Of a stretch of DNA of 64,000 nucleotides, positions 33,065 through 41,752 are shown one piece after another; positions within the stretch are counted from its first letter, which is position 1; each line of letters begins with the position of its first letter. Source of the DNA: Halobacillus fulvus (GTDB lineage: Bacteria > Bacillota > Bacilli > Bacillales > Halobacillaceae); contig SCFO01000004.1 in NCBI GenBank assembly GCA_004078665.1, forward strand, positions 124,001-188,000, read 5' to 3'. Position numbers and translations under genes: made by a program. The notes under the pieces are model-generated. The model was not told where the DNA came from and did not search any database. It saw only the letters and a list, made by a program, of their open reading frames with translations.

Positions 33065-34477
33065 TCAAATATATTTTTTTTGCACTTTCTTACTGGCATA
33101 AGTGAATAACACCGCTCGGTCTTCGATTGTTGTTTCAAGGTGGACCGTCCTTCCCCATAACTGGTTGACGTAGGGCAAGGTCCGCTCGAGGTAACTGATA
33201 TCCAGCTCAACATCCTCATAATGATGCTTCAAATAAAGCTCCCCGCTCTTCATATAGTCGCCATCCTGCACGGTAATGTATGGAAATCCTCCATTGACTC
33301 TCATCGTGACGAGCTGATCTCTCACGGCCTCATGATCCTTATCCGTAATTTTGTATTTGTTTCCTTGTTTCTGAAACAAGTATAAATCTTCCCTGCGGAC
33401 GAGTTCCTTTGTTAAATAGTTACGAATGAAGCTTTGGTCAGACTCGATTTCTCGCACTTCGAAAATTTTATCACGTCCGGAACCCGGCACGACGCCGCGT
33501 TTCTTCATTTCTTCAGAAGGATGATCATATCTCTCTTCAATATCCTCAAAGATTTTCAGGCCAAGGTAATACGGATTCAACTGCGTTTTGGAAGGCTGGA
33601 CGACGCTTGCATTCAATTTGGCAAAATCAATGACCTCATCACTGGTCAAATCCATCTCGCGCAAAATTTTGGCGTGCCAATAAGAGGCCCATCCTTCATT
33701 CATGATTTTCGTTTCAAGCTGCGGCCAGAAGTAGAGCATTTCTTCTCTCATCATCGTCAGAATATCACGTTGCCAATCCTCGAGGTCCCGGCTGTATTGT
33801 TCGATAAACAGCATAATATCTTTTTCAGGACGCGGTGGGAGCTTCTTCCGCTTTTTGAATTCCTTTTTAAACTCGGATGAAGATTCATCGATCTTCCACA
33901 TATCATCATAAGGAGTCGTCCGTTTAATTTCTTCACTTTCTTCCTCATCCTCCAATGACCAAGCCAGTTTCGGTCTCACCAGAGAAGGATCGATATGCTC
34001 CTGGATGGCAAGCACTGCGTCGAGAAATGACTCGACTTCTTGCTTGCCGTGTACCTTCTCATAATAGGCCATGCGCTCTGCTGTCGCGGCCATACTCTCG
34101 ACCATGTCACGCTTCGTATTTTGGAAACGGGCATTGTTTTTAAAAAAGTCACAGTGCGCAAGAACATGAGCAACAATCAGTTTATTTTGAATCAACGTGT
34201 TGGAATTCAGCAAAAACGCATAGCAGGGATTGGAATTGATCACCAGCTCATAAATTTTACTTAACCCTAAATCGTACTGCAGCTTCATCTTGTAATACTG
34301 TTTTCCAAAACTCCAGTGGGAAAAACGAGTTGGCATTCCGTAGGCACCAAATGTATAAATGATATCGTCTGGGCAGACTTCATAACGCATCGGATAAAAA
34401 TCAAGCCCGAACCCTTTTGCAATCTCTGTAATTTCTCTGATGGCCGATTCAAGCTTCTTTTGATCGTCCGGCTTCAC
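33065..34477 (-). CDS. spoVR: Stage V sporulation protein R
   Basis: This 470-residue protein is near the B. subtilis SpoVR length and shares its conserved blocks: [19 protein letters not shown] (residues 12-30), [18 protein letters not shown] near 40, [18 protein letters not shown] and [14 protein letters not shown]. SpoVR is required for normal spore cortex formation; the biochemical role is unknown. The start is GTG at 34477, 9 nt after GAAGGAGGGGG; an upstream ATG gives an N-terminus not found in the family. A CATACAAT box at 34508-34515 fits mother-cell sigma-E control. Confidence 0.94.
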   Translation of the reverse strand: MKPDDQKKLESAIREITEIAKGFGLDFYPMRYEVCPDDIIYTFGAYGMPTRFSHWSFGKQYYKMKLQYDLGLSKIYELVINSNPCYAFLLNSNTLIQNKLIVAHVLAHCDFFKNNARFQNTKRDMVESMAATAERMAYYEKVHGKQEVESFLDAVLAIQEHIDPSLVRPKLAWSLEDEEESEEIKRTTPYDDMWKIDESSSEFKKEFKKRKKLPPRPEKDIMLFIEQYSRDLEDWQRDILTMMREEMLYFWPQLETKIMNEGWASYWHAKILREMDLTSDEVIDFAKLNASVVQPSKTQLNPYYLGLKIFEDIEERYDHPSEEMKKRGVVPGSGRDKIFEVREIESDQSFIRNYLTKELVRREDLYLFQKQGNKYKITDKDHEAVRDQLVTMRVNGGFPYITVQDGDYMKSGELYLKHHYEDVELDISYLERTLPYVNQLWGRTVHLETTIEDRAVLFTYASKKVQKKYI

Positions 34478-34507
34478 TGGACCCCCTCCTTCAATGTCGG
34501 TTAATTC

Positions 34508-34515
34508 ATTGTATG
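34508..34515 (-). promoter_or_regulatory. Candidate sigma-E -10 box of spoVR
   Basis: CATACAAT on the minus strand is an exact sigma-E -10 consensus; the -35 is not convincing. The implied leader is about 24 nt. spoVR is a sigma-E gene in B. subtilis. Confidence 0.5.
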
Positions 34516-34587
34516 AGGGGACATGCCATATCATGAAGGGTATGTTCGGTTGATAAAAAAAGCGGGGGAAGAACCCTTCGAGAAAAT

Positions 34588-35082
34588 CTAATCAATCAGC
34601 AAAGCCATGACCTCTTCATCCATGAAATCGTCATTTACAAATAAAGATCGCTCTTTTGTTCCTTCGTATCGAAAGCCTGCTTTTTTATATAAAGAGATGG
34701 CGGCTTCATTATGTACCATGACGGTTAATTCGATGCGTCTCACACCAGCTTCCTTCGCCCATTTCTTAACCTGATCGAGCAAACGACTTGCGACTCCTCT
34801 TCCCTGCGCCTCCTTCAATACCCCAACGACGACACTCGTCACGTGGACATTCCGCTTCGCCTGTCCTCCGATACATGTGACATGTCCGACAAGCCGCCCC
34901 TTTTCCTCTGCACACCAAATCGCTGAGTTTCTTTGTTTTTCAAAAGCGCGGATCATCTGCGTCACTCTCTCAACGTCCGCCTTCCGTTCACCTTTCTCAT
35001 AAAGCAAAAAATCAGATTCCGCCTCGAGATCAGCCACTAACTGCATATAGTCGGCGGCATCCTTTTTTTCTAATTGTCTCAT
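34588..35082 (-). CDS. GNAT-family N-acetyltransferase
   Basis: This 164-residue GNAT has a [20 protein letters not shown] acetyl-CoA loop (near 86-105), the ARR-type helix and the C-terminal [20 protein letters not shown] block (near 124-143), typical of RimI/SpeG-like enzymes. AGTGAGGTGGGAAA precedes the ATG. It is a single gene between spoVR and the YhcN-type gene. The acceptor is unknown. Confidence 0.82.
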   Translation of the reverse strand: MRQLEKKDAADYMQLVADLEAESDFLLYEKGERKADVERVTQMIRAFEKQRNSAIWCAEEKGRLVGHVTCIGGQAKRNVHVTSVVVGVLKEAQGRGVASRLLDQVKKWAKEAGVRRIELTVMVHNEAAISLYKKAGFRYEGTKERSLFVNDDFMDEEVMALLID

Positions 35083-35115
35083 TTTCCCACCTCACTTTTC
35101 TCAAGAGTATACCAT

Positions 35116-35145
35116 AAAAAAACAGACCCTCAATAAAGGGCCTGT
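35116..35145 (-). terminator. Terminator of the YhcN-type gene
   Basis: A 10-bp stem with one G-U pair (AACAGGCCCT/AGGGTCTGTT on the minus strand) is followed by eight T. Confidence 0.9.
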
Positions 35146-35152
35146 TACTTTA

Positions 35153-35695
35153 TTATGAACGGGCTTCCGGAAATACCCTGTCGACCATTTGTCCGAATTC
35201 ACGGAAGAATCCACGGACAGGTTGACCATTTTCCACGTCATTTACATAGTTGTTTGTCAAATCCACAAAATCCGGGTTTGTAGAAATGTAAACATTGTCA
35301 ATATCCTGATCAGCAGACTTCACTTGTTTCGTGATCGCCTTTTCGACTTCATTTGAAATCTCATCAGAATCATTGTTATTCAGAATAGCGGCAACGTAGG
35401 CATTATCACGTGTTTTTAACACATAAGCCTCATCGATCCCGTCCACATTTTTCTCAATTCGATCTGCTGCTACTTTCGCTACATGATAATTCGTATTGTG
35501 GACCATTCCGCGGTCATTGTCATACTGGTTGACACGGTTACCCTGATCATACATGTCGTCAGCTAATCGCTCAAAACGTGTATTTTGAACACCTTCGTAG
35601 TTTTCCTGATTGGTTCCTGTTTCCTGCTCAGCCTGGCAGGCAACGAGCGAAGACGCCGCTAATAAACCAATCGCAAATGCCTTTATTTTCATCAT
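35153..35695 (-). CDS. YhcN/YlaJ-family sporulation lipoprotein
   Basis: This 180-residue protein has a lipoprotein signal (MMKIKAFAIGLLAASSLVAC, Cys at residue 20) and a YhcN/YlaJ-type domain: HVAKVAADRIEKNVDGIDEA followed by YVLKTRDNAYVAAIL and a late KQVKSADQDIDNVYISTNPD block. Members are spore inner-membrane or outgrowth lipoproteins expressed in the forespore. AAGGAGGAATGA precedes two adjacent ATG codons. An exact CATACTA box lies upstream. Confidence 0.9.
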   Translation of the reverse strand: MMKIKAFAIGLLAASSLVACQAEQETGTNQENYEGVQNTRFERLADDMYDQGNRVNQYDNDRGMVHNTNYHVAKVAADRIEKNVDGIDEAYVLKTRDNAYVAAILNNNDSDEISNEVEKAITKQVKSADQDIDNVYISTNPDFVDLTNNYVNDVENGQPVRGFFREFGQMVDRVFPEARS

Positions 35696-35721
35696 TCATT
35701 CCTCCTTAGCAGCCATATGTG

Positions 35722-35751
35722 TAGTATGTGCTGAGGAACATGTTCTATACT
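35722..35751 (-). promoter_or_regulatory. Candidate sigma-G promoter of the YhcN-type gene
   Basis: On the minus strand: AGTATA (35746-35751), 17-nt spacer, CATACTA (35722-35728). The -10 is exact, and yhcN is a forespore gene in B. subtilis. Confidence 0.6.
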
Positions 35752-35771
35752 TCATCAAAAATCCCAGACAC

Positions 35772-35801
35772 AAAAAAAGACCCTCGTTAAAGAAGGTCTT
35801 T
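35772..35801 (-). terminator. Terminator of the small membrane protein gene
   Basis: AAAGACC..TC and GA..GGTCTTT arms form a 10-bp stem with one mismatch; the minus-strand tail has seven T. Confidence 0.85.
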
Positions 35802-35806
35802 CTGTC

Positions 35807-36271
35807 TTAAAAAGGCAATAACCACCAAACTTGAAAGAAGGCGAGAAATACGAAAAAAATCGCCTGAACAAACAGTAAAGAAGCGGGAATCAATTTGTTA
35901 TACCCTTCAATGCGGCTATAGCTGATCCTTAATAAAATGAAATTGGCAATCAAGAGTATGTATAGGCTGATAAACCAAATCCAGACATTTGAGGTGTCCT
36001 CATTAAAACCTAATTCATAACCTATTGTAAACAACACCCAAGGAATCAAAAATGTGAGGATCGCGATGGGAACAAATTTCTGATTACTCTTCATATAAAA
36101 TAAGGAAATGATGGCAGCGATCAAGAGCAGTCCTCCGACTATTTCACTGATCCAGATCATTACGTTTTGTGTCGCATCCGTTTGAATCGTCGCAAAGCTC
36201 AGAACTAGAAACAATGCGAAAGCGATGATTCCTCCCATGTTTACATAAAGCCAATGTTTCTCGGTCATCAT
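35807..36271 (-). CDS. Small membrane protein of unknown function
   Basis: This protein of about 154 residues has five hydrophobic helices (VNMGGIIAFALFLVLSFATI, MIWISEIVGGLLLIAAIISL, FVPIAILTFLIPWVLFTIGY, VWIWFISLYILLIANFILL and a C-terminal one). No known family signature is visible. The start at 36271 follows GGAGGGAGATTCG and is one codon before a second ATG. A much longer frame upstream would run across the divergent gene and is not used. It is divergent to a 77-residue gene. Confidence 0.65.
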   Translation of the reverse strand: MMTEKHWLYVNMGGIIAFALFLVLSFATIQTDATQNVMIWISEIVGGLLLIAAIISLFYMKSNQKFVPIAILTFLIPWVLFTIGYELGFNEDTSNVWIWFISLYILLIANFILLRISYSRIEGYNKLIPASLLFVQAIFFVFLAFFQVWWLLPF

Positions 36272-36456
36272 CGAATCTCCCTCCGTGCTGAACAGTATTG
36301 CAAAAGTTTCCATACTATCATAACAAAAATTGATGTCCTTTTGTGGAATAATTCCACAAATGAAGTCGAACATTCCAAAATTGTGATGAAGTTTCAGATT
36401 CCGTTGCACAGGAAGAGGAGATACTAAGAGCAATCCTTCCAAAAGGATGTGAGCCC

Positions 36457-36690
36457 ATGTATTCTCAGGACTATGAGAAGGCTTTACATTATATGATCTG
36501 GGGGCAATGGGATGACCTTCTTGTTCTGATGGTCCGGACACAAGATCAGTTTTTATCGAAAAAAATTGAATCGTTTCTGCATGCGTGCCACTTTCCTAAA
36601 AGTGAAGCTCACGTATTGGATTCCCATGAAAGCCTGCTCCGTTATATCGATCATGCCCAGGCGCGGTCTCAAACCGCCCTGTTTTTATAA
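36457..36690 (+). CDS. 77-residue protein of unknown function
   Basis: This short soluble protein starts MYSQDYEKALHYMIWGQWDD and ends with ARSQTALFL. It has two Trp-rich helices, one Cys and two His. AAGGATGTGAGCCC precedes the ATG, and a strong terminator follows 4 nt after the stop, so it looks like a real monocistronic gene rather than a chance frame. I do not recognise a family. Confidence 0.6.
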   Translation: MYSQDYEKALHYMIWGQWDDLLVLMVRTQDQFLSKKIESFLHACHFPKSEAHVLDSHESLLRYIDHAQARSQTALFL

Positions 36691-36693
36691 ACG

Positions 36694-36722
36694 AAACCCC
36701 TTCTTGATAGAAGGGGTTTTTC
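36694..36722. terminator. Terminator shared by convergent genes
   Basis: AAACCCCTTCT (36694-36704) pairs with AGAAGGGGTTT (36709-36719), then T. It ends the 77-residue gene and may stop the convergent SDR transcript. Confidence 0.9.
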
Positions 36723-36724
36723 TG

Positions 36725-37447
36725 TTACATTCTTGGGTAGTCCTGAATTAACGGGTGGAGATGCATTTCGTCAATCACCATATGCTTAGGCGCTTTTGCC
36801 ATATACAAAATCGCATCCGCGATATCTTCGACTTTAAGCCAGTCCTTTTTCTCCGGATCCCCTTGGGTTCCATTTGCAAAATAGGTGTCCACCATACCAG
36901 GGTTAATCGTTCCGACTCGAATACCATCTTTTCGTACTTCCTGCGCTAGAGAACCCATGAAGCCCTGAACGGCATACTTCGTGGAGGTATAGAGCGAACC
37001 GCCTTCCGGGATTGTATAGCGCGATACGTCAGAGGCAACAGTCACAATCGTTCCTGATTTTTGTTTCTTCATAATTGGCAGGACCGCTTTACTGGCGAGG
37101 AATACACCTTGGACATTGACTTCAAACGTTTTCTTCCATTCCTCAACCGTTACGTCACCGACAGGCTTGAAGGCACCAAGACCGGCATTGTTGATGAGAA
37201 TATCCACTTTTTTATAGGCGTTCTTTGTGGCTTCTACCACATGATCGATATCATTTTCGTCGGTCACATCAGCTGTGAAGGCTAAAACATCTTGGTACCC
37301 TTCTTTTTCAAGCTCTGCCTTTGTTTGATATATCTCATCGGAACTTCCTAAAATGGAAAGCTTAAGGCCAGCTTTGGCAAACTGAAAAGCCACTTCCTTC
37401 CCTATTCCTCGCGAAGCTCCCGTGATGATCGCTACTTGTTCGTTCAT
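36725..37447 (-). CDS. SDR-family oxidoreductase, FabG-like (YoxD-like)
   Basis: This 240-residue classical SDR has TGASRGIGKE (residues 9-18), NNAGLGAF (near 86-93), the Ser in IVTVASDVSRYT (near 138) and YTSTK with the catalytic Tyr and Lys (near 151-155), then NPGMVDT. It resembles 3-ketoacyl-ACP reductases, but its place beside yhcX rather than fatty-acid genes suggests another substrate. The start at 37447 follows AAGGAGATGTTTTTG; an ATG three codons upstream lies within that site. It is 16 nt downstream of yhcX, so the two are probably one operon. Confidence 0.85.
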   Translation of the reverse strand: MNEQVAIITGASRGIGKEVAFQFAKAGLKLSILGSSDEIYQTKAELEKEGYQDVLAFTADVTDENDIDHVVEATKNAYKKVDILINNAGLGAFKPVGDVTVEEWKKTFEVNVQGVFLASKAVLPIMKKQKSGTIVTVASDVSRYTIPEGGSLYTSTKYAVQGFMGSLAQEVRKDGIRVGTINPGMVDTYFANGTQGDPEKKDWLKVEDIADAILYMAKAPKHMVIDEMHLHPLIQDYPRM

Positions 37448-37463
37448 CAAAAACATCTCCTTC

Positions 37464-39026
37464 TTACGTTCGTTCCGGTTTTACTTCTTTTTTCAATTTA
37501 TAATCCAGTTCAAATAAATCACGGCGACGATCGCGTAATTGACGGACGGTTCCTGATTTTCTCTGACGGCGAAGAATTTCCAAATCGACATCCCCGACAA
37601 CGACGGTTTCCACGTTCGGATTGCATTCTCCAATAATGCCATCACGCGCAAATTCAAAATCCGACGGTGTGAAAATGCCGGACTGAGCATACTGGATATC
37701 CATATTTTCCACCTGGGTCATGTTACCGACTGTTCCGGCAATAACTGTGTACACCTGATTTTCAACAGCACGAGCCTGGGCACAATACCTGACTCGCAAA
37801 TATCCTTGACGATCATCTGTACAGAACGGAACGAAAATGATGTTCGCTCCTTTATCCACGGCATAGCGTGCAAGCTCCGGGAATTGAATGTCGTAACAGA
37901 TTTGAATGGCAATTTTGCCACAATCGGTGTCAAAGACTTTGACCGCATCGCCCGGCTGGATGCCCCACCATGTTCTTTCATTTGGAGTCACGTGGATTTT
38001 GTATTGTTTTTCGATCGTTCCATCACGTCGGAATAAATAGGAAATGTTATAGATTTGTTCATTTTCCTCCACAAAGTGAGAGCCGCCAATAATGTTGACG
38101 TTGTACTTCACAGCGAGGTGAGTGAACATTTCAATATAGTCCTCTGTATATTCGGATAAGCGCCGTACAGCTTTAGACGGAACTTTTTCATCAAGGTACG
38201 ACATCAGCTGAGTTGTGAAGATTTCTGGGAATACGGCAAAATCGCTACCATAATCAGCCGCTACGTCCACGTAGTATTCACATTGCTTCGCAAACTCTTC
38301 AAAGGAGTCGATATTCTTCATCATGTATTGGATGACCATAATCCTGACAGGATGACTAGTCTTGAAATAGCGCTTCGTACGCGCCCGGTAATCGACATTG
38401 TTCCACTCCATGAGGGTGGCATATTTCAGCGACTTCTGGTCATCCGGCAAATAATTGGGGTTGATTCGCATGACAGAAAACCCGTTGATGATTTGAAACG
38501 TCAACACCGGATCATAAATGTTCTGATTCCGTACTTCCTCCACATACTCCCTTGGAGACATTTCTTCCTCATGCTTGTGATAATTGGGAATACGTCCGCC
38601 GATTATAATGCTTTTCAGGTTCAGTTCTCTCGCCAATTCCTTTCTAGCCTCATATAAACGACGTCCAATCTTCATTCCACGGTATTCTGGGTGAACCATA
38701 ACCTCGATGCCGTAAAGATTGTATCCATCCGAATCGTGATTCGTAATGTACCCTTCATCAGTTATATCGTCCCACGTATGTTTATCATCGTATTCGTCAA
38801 AGTTCACAATTAAGCTTGAGCAGCTCCCGATAATTTTCCCATCAAATTCCACCACGAACTGCCCATCTGGAAACATGCGCAAGTGGCTTTCCAAATGCTC
38901 CCGCTTCCATGGTTCCATTCCTGGAAAACAGACTTGCTGCAGGTCAAAGATCTGTTCAATATCTTCATCTCTCATATTGCGTACAATCATCTTTTTTTCA
39001 AATTGTGTTAAATCTAGTTTGGACAT
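37464..39026 (-). CDS. yhcX: Fused GNAT acetyltransferase and carbon-nitrogen hydrolase (YhcX-like)
   Basis: This 520-residue protein has two domains: an N-terminal GNAT domain (about 10-190, with VMVHPEYRGMKIGRRLYEAR) and a C-terminal nitrilase-type amidase domain (about 225-500). The nitrilase triad is visible: Glu in FPEIFT, Lys in QYKIHVTPNE and Cys in IQICYDIQFPE. It matches B. subtilis YhcX; the reaction is unknown. The start at 39026 follows AAGGAGAGAAAAAA; a longer frame upstream enters the regulatory region. It is divergent from a TetR regulator, with an 18-bp palindrome between them. Confidence 0.92.
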   Translation of the reverse strand: MSKLDLTQFEKKMIVRNMRDEDIEQIFDLQQVCFPGMEPWKREHLESHLRMFPDGQFVVEFDGKIIGSCSSLIVNFDEYDDKHTWDDITDEGYITNHDSDGYNLYGIEVMVHPEYRGMKIGRRLYEARKELARELNLKSIIIGGRIPNYHKHEEEMSPREYVEEVRNQNIYDPVLTFQIINGFSVMRINPNYLPDDQKSLKYATLMEWNNVDYRARTKRYFKTSHPVRIMVIQYMMKNIDSFEEFAKQCEYYVDVAADYGSDFAVFPEIFTTQLMSYLDEKVPSKAVRRLSEYTEDYIEMFTHLAVKYNVNIIGGSHFVEENEQIYNISYLFRRDGTIEKQYKIHVTPNERTWWGIQPGDAVKVFDTDCGKIAIQICYDIQFPELARYAVDKGANIIFVPFCTDDRQGYLRVRYCAQARAVENQVYTVIAGTVGNMTQVENMDIQYAQSGIFTPSDFEFARDGIIGECNPNVETVVVGDVDLEILRRQRKSGTVRQLRDRRRDLFELDYKLKKEVKPERT

Positions 39027-39125
39027 TTTTTTCTCTCCTTGTGTTGAAGTGTCCTTCTCCTTTATCGTACTTAACTTTTTCTGTATCTGTCTAGTCTGAG
39101 TGACCAATAATATATAAGATGAAAT

Positions 39126-39143
39126 AAATGAATTGATTCATTT
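39126..39143. promoter_or_regulatory. Palindromic operator candidate between yhcX and the TetR gene
   Basis: AAATGAAT-TG-ATTCATTT is a perfect 8-2-8 inverted repeat, flanked by further symmetric GAAAT/ATTTC. It lies 40 nt from the TetR start and 100 nt from yhcX, the usual place for autoregulation. Confidence 0.55.
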
Positions 39144-39182
39144 CAAAACTTCATATATGATAAATGAGAAGAGGTGTCGCCT

Positions 39183-39797
39183 ATGAATGGATTTGAAAGA
39201 CGAAAAGAAAGAAAACAGGCTAACATATTAAATGCTGCGTTGGAGCTGTTTTCGGAGTATGGCGTACAGAAAGTGACCATTCAGGAAATCGCTCAGAAAG
39301 CCCAAGTGTCTCAAGTAACGATCTACAACTATTTTGGCGGCAAAGATCAGTTGATATTCGAAGCCGTGAAGAAATTCATTTACGAGAGACTGGAGAAAGT
39401 CCAAGACCTCGTTCAGGATCCGACAATGAATTTCAAAGAAAAAATCGGACTGTTGATCACGAATAAAACAGAAGATCTGCTGCATATCCATATGGACTTT
39501 CTGCAAACGGTTATTGCCGATCAGCCGGATATCCAGGAACTCGTATCCTCTTTCACGCAAAAAGATTCGATTCCCTTATTGATGGAGCTGATTCGTCAAG
39601 GAAAAGACGAGGGCTACGTCCATCCGGATTTCTCTTTTCAAACGATCATGTTTTATGTAGAAATGTATTACCAGGCGTTTCGTTCGACTTCGAATTTGAG
39701 TGGATTGACTCCCCAGCAGCTGTCTGAAGAGCTATCCCATATGTTTTTCTATGGACTCGCCGGAAATAAGGAAGATTCCCTCCCTAATAAAAAGTAA
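39183..39797 (+). CDS. TetR-family transcriptional regulator
   Basis: This 204-residue regulator has an N-terminal TetR helix-turn-helix (ILNAALELFSEYGVQKVTIQ then EIAQKAQVSQVTIYNYFGGK, near residues 15-54) and an all-helical ligand domain. It probably binds the palindrome just upstream and controls itself and perhaps the divergent yhcX operon. The start at 39183 follows AGAGGTGTCGCCT; a GTG three codons earlier overlaps that site. The effector is unknown. Confidence 0.88.
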   Translation: MNGFERRKERKQANILNAALELFSEYGVQKVTIQEIAQKAQVSQVTIYNYFGGKDQLIFEAVKKFIYERLEKVQDLVQDPTMNFKEKIGLLITNKTEDLLHIHMDFLQTVIADQPDIQELVSSFTQKDSIPLLMELIRQGKDEGYVHPDFSFQTIMFYVEMYYQAFRSTSNLSGLTPQQLSEELSHMFFYGLAGNKEDSLPNKK

Positions 39798-39836
39798 AAT
39801 AAACCAGCTCCCACTTTGCGGAAAGCTGGTTTATTT
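39796..39836. terminator. Bidirectional terminator
   Basis: AAATAAACCAGCT (39797-39809) pairs with AGCTGGTTTATTT (39824-39836), with an inner CCACTTTGCGG loop region. Confidence 0.85.
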
Positions 39837-39838
39837 CG

Positions 39839-41260
39839 TTATCTAATATTTGCGACATACCAGCGGAGAAGTTTATTGATTCGGCTGTCAAACAGCTTTT
39901 CCCGCCAGTATAGATCTGCTGTCTGCGAGACGACATTATTCCGTGCAGGGTAGGGATGGATAATATTCGATATCGACTGGAATTTTTTATTCAAGGCCTG
40001 AACGGTCCCTACTTCTTGCATCCATTCTCCGGCTCCTTGTCCAATCGCGTGCGCACCAACGATTTTACCGCTGCTCGTCGTCATCACCTTGACGATCCCC
40101 TCTTTACTTCTTTCCGCCATAAAGCGGTCATTATCCTCTAATTTTGTTTTGAAAACCATCAGCGAATCCCCGTATTGTTGAGAAGCTTCTTCCTCTGTCA
40201 ACCCGAGGTGGTACACTTCCGGCAATGTATAGACGACCCACGGAACCTTTTCATAGGAAACTTTTCTCGACAACCCGAAGACCGCATTGGAAACCACCAC
40301 TTTCCCTTCCATTCCAGCCACATGAGTAAACGGCATAGAACCATTGCAATCCCCGACAGCGTAAATGTGTCGCTGACTTGTCCGTAAGGAAGCATCCACC
40401 GCGACGGCCCCATTGTCAACTTTCACTCCGGCTGAATCTAGAGACAGTTTCTCAATATTCGCTTTCCGACCTGTGGATACGAGAAGCTGATCTGCTTCAA
40501 TTTGGCCGACAGATCCGTCCTTTGAGTAGTGTACGACAATATGATCATCCACCTCTTCCACACGGTCCACCTGCGAGCTTGTCAAAATATGAAGATCCTG
40601 AGCGAGAATCTGTTGAGAGAGGCGAGAGATTTCCCCATCTTCCTTCGCCAGAATTCGTTCTCCCCCTTCGATTACTGTGACATCAACACCTAGCCTGGCC
40701 ATCGCCTGCGAAAGTTCGATTCCAATGACCCCACCACCGATGACAACGAGTGATTTAGGGCGTTCCTTCAAGGAAAAAATGTTCTCATTGGTTAAGTATG
40801 AAATCTCTTGAAGACCATCAATCGGTGGAATCGCAGGCGAAGAGCCGGTCGCGATGACAATTCGCTTGGCGGTAATCGTCTTTTCACCGACCTTTAATGT
40901 ATGGGGGTCAACGAAAGAGGCTTCTGATTCATATAAATCAATGCCAAGCTTAACGAAACGGTCTTTGGAGTCATGAGCCTGTACATCAGCCAACGCTTCT
41001 TCTACACGCTCCATAGAGGAAGAAAAATGGTGGTCCAGTTCTTCTTCGGTCATTTTCGAAAGTTGACGAGCCTGATGAACTTCACTTGCCGCCTGGATCA
41101 GCGCTTTAGACGGCATACACCCGTAGTGGAGACAGTCCCCGCCTAGTTCACTTTTACGTTCAATTAAAGCGACAGATGCTCCAAAGCTTGCCGCTCCAGC
41201 TGCCACGGTCAGTCCGCCAGAGCCGCCCCCGATGACCGCTAGTTGATAGTCATAGCTCAT
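39839..41260 (-). CDS. FAD-dependent pyridine nucleotide-disulfide oxidoreductase (MerA/dihydrolipoamide dehydrogenase-like)
   Basis: This 473-residue flavoprotein has the FAD loop GGGSGG (near residue 11), the redox-active disulfide in GGDCLHYGCMPSK (C43 and C48), the NAD(P)-binding GGGVIGIELSQAMARLG (near 175) and a C-terminal dimerisation domain with the HPYPA block in the active-site His position. It lacks the C-terminal vicinal cysteines and the N-terminal HMA domain of mercuric reductase, so mercury reduction is not supported. Such proteins reduce thiol disulfides or quinones. It lies 1 nt after a DUF1499 gene, so the two are an operon. Confidence 0.85.
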   Translation of the reverse strand: MSYDYQLAVIGGGSGGLTVAAGAASFGASVALIERKSELGGDCLHYGCMPSKALIQAASEVHQARQLSKMTEEELDHHFSSSMERVEEALADVQAHDSKDRFVKLGIDLYESEASFVDPHTLKVGEKTITAKRIVIATGSSPAIPPIDGLQEISYLTNENIFSLKERPKSLVVIGGGVIGIELSQAMARLGVDVTVIEGGERILAKEDGEISRLSQQILAQDLHILTSSQVDRVEEVDDHIVVHYSKDGSVGQIEADQLLVSTGRKANIEKLSLDSAGVKVDNGAVAVDASLRTSQRHIYAVGDCNGSMPFTHVAGMEGKVVVSNAVFGLSRKVSYEKVPWVVYTLPEVYHLGLTEEEASQQYGDSLMVFKTKLEDNDRFMAERSKEGIVKVMTTSSGKIVGAHAIGQGAGEWMQEVGTVQALNKKFQSISNIIHPYPARNNVVSQTADLYWREKLFDSRINKLLRWYVANIR

Positions 41261-41261
41261 G

Positions 41262-41657
41262 TCACTCCGCTCCTTTCACCTGTTCATTGTAGCTTGTAGT
41301 AAATGATTCCATCCGTTTTCGATTGACTCCCATATCAGAATACCCCACACGGGAAGCTGACCGGAAGTGTACAAGCCCTTCCTCTTCATCGAAGTAGAAC
41401 TCGACATCATCCTTAAACTTCATGAGCTTTGATGTAACAACAGCATGAAGGTAACGTTCGGTTTCATTTTCAACCTCTGTGCGATCCATTTCCTTTAAGA
41501 GAGCAGAAACATGGTCTTTTGTTTCCTTCAAGTCTCCCACGAAAGGGAGCGGGGCCATCTTTTTACTATCATCCTCCGCCTGAGTAGAAACACAATTCGG
41601 TGAGCTTGGACATGGCGCAAGCTTTCCATCTTTCACACCAAGATAAGTTTTTGACAT
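41262..41657 (-). CDS. DUF1499-family protein
   Basis: This 131-residue soluble protein matches the DUF1499 family, with CPSSPNCVSTQA near residues 16-27, YLHAVVTSKLMKFKDDVEFY near 90 and the terminal FRSASRVGYSDMGVNRKRME block. The function of the family is unknown. AAAGGAGGAATTAGG-type spacing precedes the ATG. It is the first gene of a two-gene unit with the FAD disulfide reductase, which suggests a redox or stress link. Confidence 0.82.
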   Translation of the reverse strand: MSKTYLGVKDGKLAPCPSSPNCVSTQAEDDSKKMAPLPFVGDLKETKDHVSALLKEMDRTEVENETERYLHAVVTSKLMKFKDDVEFYFDEEEGLVHFRSASRVGYSDMGVNRKRMESFTTSYNEQVKGAE

Positions 41658-41710
41658 CCTAATTCCTCCTTTTCTTTCACATTACTCTTTTATTCACTTA
41701 AAACACAATA

Positions 41711-41737
41711 AAAAAACACTCCACGATGGTGAAGTGT
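41711..41737 (-). terminator. Terminator of the sigI-rsgI operon
   Basis: On the minus strand ACACTTCAC pairs with GTGGAGTGT around CATC (one G-U pair), followed by seven T. Confidence 0.88.
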
Positions 41738-41752
41738 CCGTTAAGTGTTCCC

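Noticed and set aside
34551-34585. Terminator of the GNAT gene at 34588
   Set aside because: A T7 run exists on the minus strand, but the preceding GGG/CCC stem is too short and mismatched to call.
39839-41260. Mercuric reductase
   Set aside because: The N-terminal metal-binding domain and the C-terminal vicinal Cys pair are absent, and no mer genes are nearby.
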